From Bacillota bacterium (lineage in GTDB: Bacteria; Bacillota; Clostridia; Peptostreptococcales; Anaerovoracaceae), in contig JAQSXD010000240.1 in assembly GCA_029266295.1 (NCBI GenBank), forward strand, positions 1 to 6,022: DNA of 6,022 nucleotides, written 5' to 3'. The notes beneath the pieces are model-generated. The model searched no databases. It worked only from the letters and a program-made list of their open reading frames with translations, and had not been told where the DNA came from. Shown here piece by piece: positions 5,928 through 6,022 of the stretch. Position numbers and translations under genes: made by a program. Within the stretch, counting starts at the first letter, position 1. Every line of letters begins with the position of its first letter.

Positions 5928-6022
5928 GTATGACGGGCATGCCGTCAATGTGTGGTGAAAGTCCACAAGGGGCGTAGTTGCCGACGAACCCAAAAGCGAC
6001 TTGCAAGTTTCACATCGTGAGG
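5928..6022 (+). mobile_element. 5' end of a probable class C (IIC) group II intron, cut by window edge
   Basis: The sequence from GTATG at 5928 follows the domain I layout of class C introns such as the Oceanobacillus iheyensis one: a GTRYG-like 5' end, a stem TGACGG-gcatg-CCGTCA at 5931-5947 whose loop matches the GGCAT loop of that intron, then a stem closing GGTGAAAGTCC (5955-5965; the known intron has GGTGAGAGTCC), and at the window end TTTCACAT-CGTGAGG, which looks like the first arm of the next stem. It lies 4 bp after the terminator T-run and in the same orientation, the known target preference of IIC introns. The catalytic domain V and the reverse transcriptase would be off the right edge. 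Assignment rests on recalled family structure; alternatives are another structured RNA or a fragment. Confidence 0.7.

Noticed and set aside
5941..6022. Cobalamin riboswitch
   Set aside because: GGTGAAAGTCC resembles the GGTGAAAATCC box, but the GCCACTG/GCAACTGTAA core is missing and the surrounding stems fit a group IIC intron better.

Overview
The window looks like chromosomal DNA from an anaerobic or facultative Gram-positive bacterium, probably Clostridia (Bacillota). The grounds are strong AAGGAGG-type ribosome binding sites, two TTG start codons, moderate G+C, a chemoreceptor of the large clostridial kind, and what looks like the start of a bacterial class C group II intron. The species cannot be named from the sequence.

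Layout. (1) Positions 1-1424, minus strand: the N-terminal 474 residues of a molybdenum-cofactor hydroxylase large subunit of the xanthine dehydrogenase/aldehyde oxidase (CoxL/XdhA-like) family, running off the left edge. (2) 1425-1648: a divergent control region with an 11-of-12 inverted repeat next to the hydroxylase ribosome binding site, a 10-bp inverted pair facing both genes, and a TATAAT box facing right. (3) 1649-2248, plus strand: an unrecognised 199-residue, probably all-helical cytoplasmic protein. (4) 2249-2448: a weak terminator-like inverted repeat enclosing an 11-bp tandem repeat, then a TATAAT box and a leader of about 110 nt. (5) 2449-5886, plus strand: a very large (1145-residue) methyl-accepting chemotaxis protein with a basic N-terminal tail, a first membrane helix, a double-Cache sensor, a second membrane helix, about eleven tandem HAMP-like units and a standard signalling domain. 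(6) 5897-5923: a strong intrinsic terminator. (7) 5928 to the right edge: the 5' end of a probable group IIC intron, lying directly behind the terminator as this intron class is known to do.

How the genes may work together. The chemoreceptor's sensor domain carries nearly all of the amino-acid-binding signature of dCache_1 receptors, so it probably steers motility or another Che pathway in response to an amino acid or a related amine. The hydroxylase probably acts on an N-heterocycle or aldehyde that is not classical xanthine, because both purine-orienting residues of mammalian xanthine dehydrogenase are replaced by alanine. The two are transcribed apart, and a functional link is only a guess. 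The most notable items are the long HAMP array with nested repeat periods, the terminator/intron junction, and the symmetrical divergent control region.
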